Shown here one piece after another: positions 6,459 to 6,748 of a stretch of 6,748 nucleotides of DNA. Source of the DNA: Bacteroidota bacterium. Its GTDB lineage: Bacteria > Bacteroidota > Bacteroidia > Chitinophagales > Chitinophagaceae. The notes under the pieces are model-generated. The model did no database searches. It was not told the DNA's origin and was given only the letters and a program-made list of their open reading frames with translations. Both the position numbers and the translations under genes were made by a program. How positions within the stretch are numbered: the first letter of the stretch is position 1; each line of letters opens with the position of its first letter. The DNA is taken from positions 125,075 to 131,822 of the forward strand of contig CP058707.1 of assembly GCA_013414745.1 (NCBI GenBank). Direction: 5' to 3'.

Positions 6459-6748
6459 TTAAAATTTTAAAAGAAATTGAATTGCAGAGGGAAAACGACA
6501 ACAAAACCAAACTGCAGTGCGAATGTAAAATGGTTCAGTTTTTAAATAGTTATTATTTCGAAACCGCGGAAATTCAGATTTCAGTTTGGTTAAAAGTAAT
6601 TTGAAACTAGCGGCATGTTTGCCTCCACCATTTAGCAGTCTGCGCAGGTTAGAAATCAGAAGTTGTTTGATAAATATGATTTCCAGCTCAGATTTAAATC
6701 GTTCAAATAGTTGATGACGCCGGAAATAAGTACACACTGAATCCATAA
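6459..6748 (-). CDS. C-terminal part of a third family 2 glycosyltransferase
   Basis: The gene runs off the right edge, and only its last ~96 codons are in the window, ending with TAA. The visible part aligns with the tails of the two neighbouring glycosyltransferases. MDSVCTYFRRH matches LLDSVCAYYERH, IFIKQLLISNLRRL matches LFVKHLLISNFRRL, and SEFPRFRNNNYLKTEPFYIRTAV matches the ERFPRFHKNKYL... region. The catalytic GT-A domain lies outside the window. The ATG at 6746 is internal, judged by alignment, and not the true start. No frame break is seen here. It is the promoter-proximal gene of the visible minus-strand operon, 48 bp before the next transferase, so the promoter must lie further to the right. 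Confidence 0.75.
   Translation of the reverse strand, partial: MDSVCTYFRRHQLFERFKSELEIIFIKQLLISNLRRLLNGGGKHAASFKLLLTKLKSEFPRFRNNNYLKTEPFYIRTAVWFCCRFPSAIQFLLKF

Noticed and set aside
1..6748. CRISPR array, defence genes or phage genes
   Set aside because: No regularly spaced repeats and no nuclease, methylase or phage structural motifs were seen on either strand.

Overview
The window looks like part of a surface-glycan (LPS, O-antigen or capsule) region from a bacterium, most likely a member of the Bacteroidota. That assignment is an inference. It rests on the moderately AT-rich composition, the absence of clear Shine-Dalgarno sequences before the starts, and the gene families present. No taxonomic marker gene is visible.

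Plus strand: bases 1-159 are the 3' end of a gene that I only tentatively link to glycoside hydrolases. About 275 bp follow with no convincing gene. A long gene at 434-2514 encodes a polytopic membrane protein with seven C-terminal TPR repeats, resembling the TMTC / GT-C-like TPR membrane proteins. Minus strand, converging on it with a 16-bp gap: a Wzx-like flippase (2531-3599), a 611-bp inverted-repeat-bounded insertion with no intact gene (3708-4318), and three tandem, closely related family 2 glycosyltransferases (4318-5317, 5381-6410, and the end of a third at 6459-6748). Transcription on this strand runs from the glycosyltransferases towards the flippase. The expected logic is that the glycosyltransferases build a repeat unit on a lipid carrier and the flippase moves it across the inner membrane. 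The TPR membrane protein may be a separate glycan-modifying or scaffold protein.

The most striking property is technical. The TPR gene, the flippase and both complete glycosyltransferases are broken into frame fragments. Nearly every break is repaired by restoring one or two bases, mostly in A/T homopolymers. In the TPR gene ten such single-base repairs give exactly 697 codons. This points to uncorrected homopolymer deletions in the read or assembly rather than to genuine pseudogenes, so I annotate whole genes across the breaks.

The best candidate for something undescribed is the 611-bp element between the second glycosyltransferase and the flippase. It has 16-bp imperfect terminal inverted repeats, TA on both flanks, and internal hairpins sharing a TCTCGT stem. 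I found no evidence of a new defence or mobile system beyond this element.
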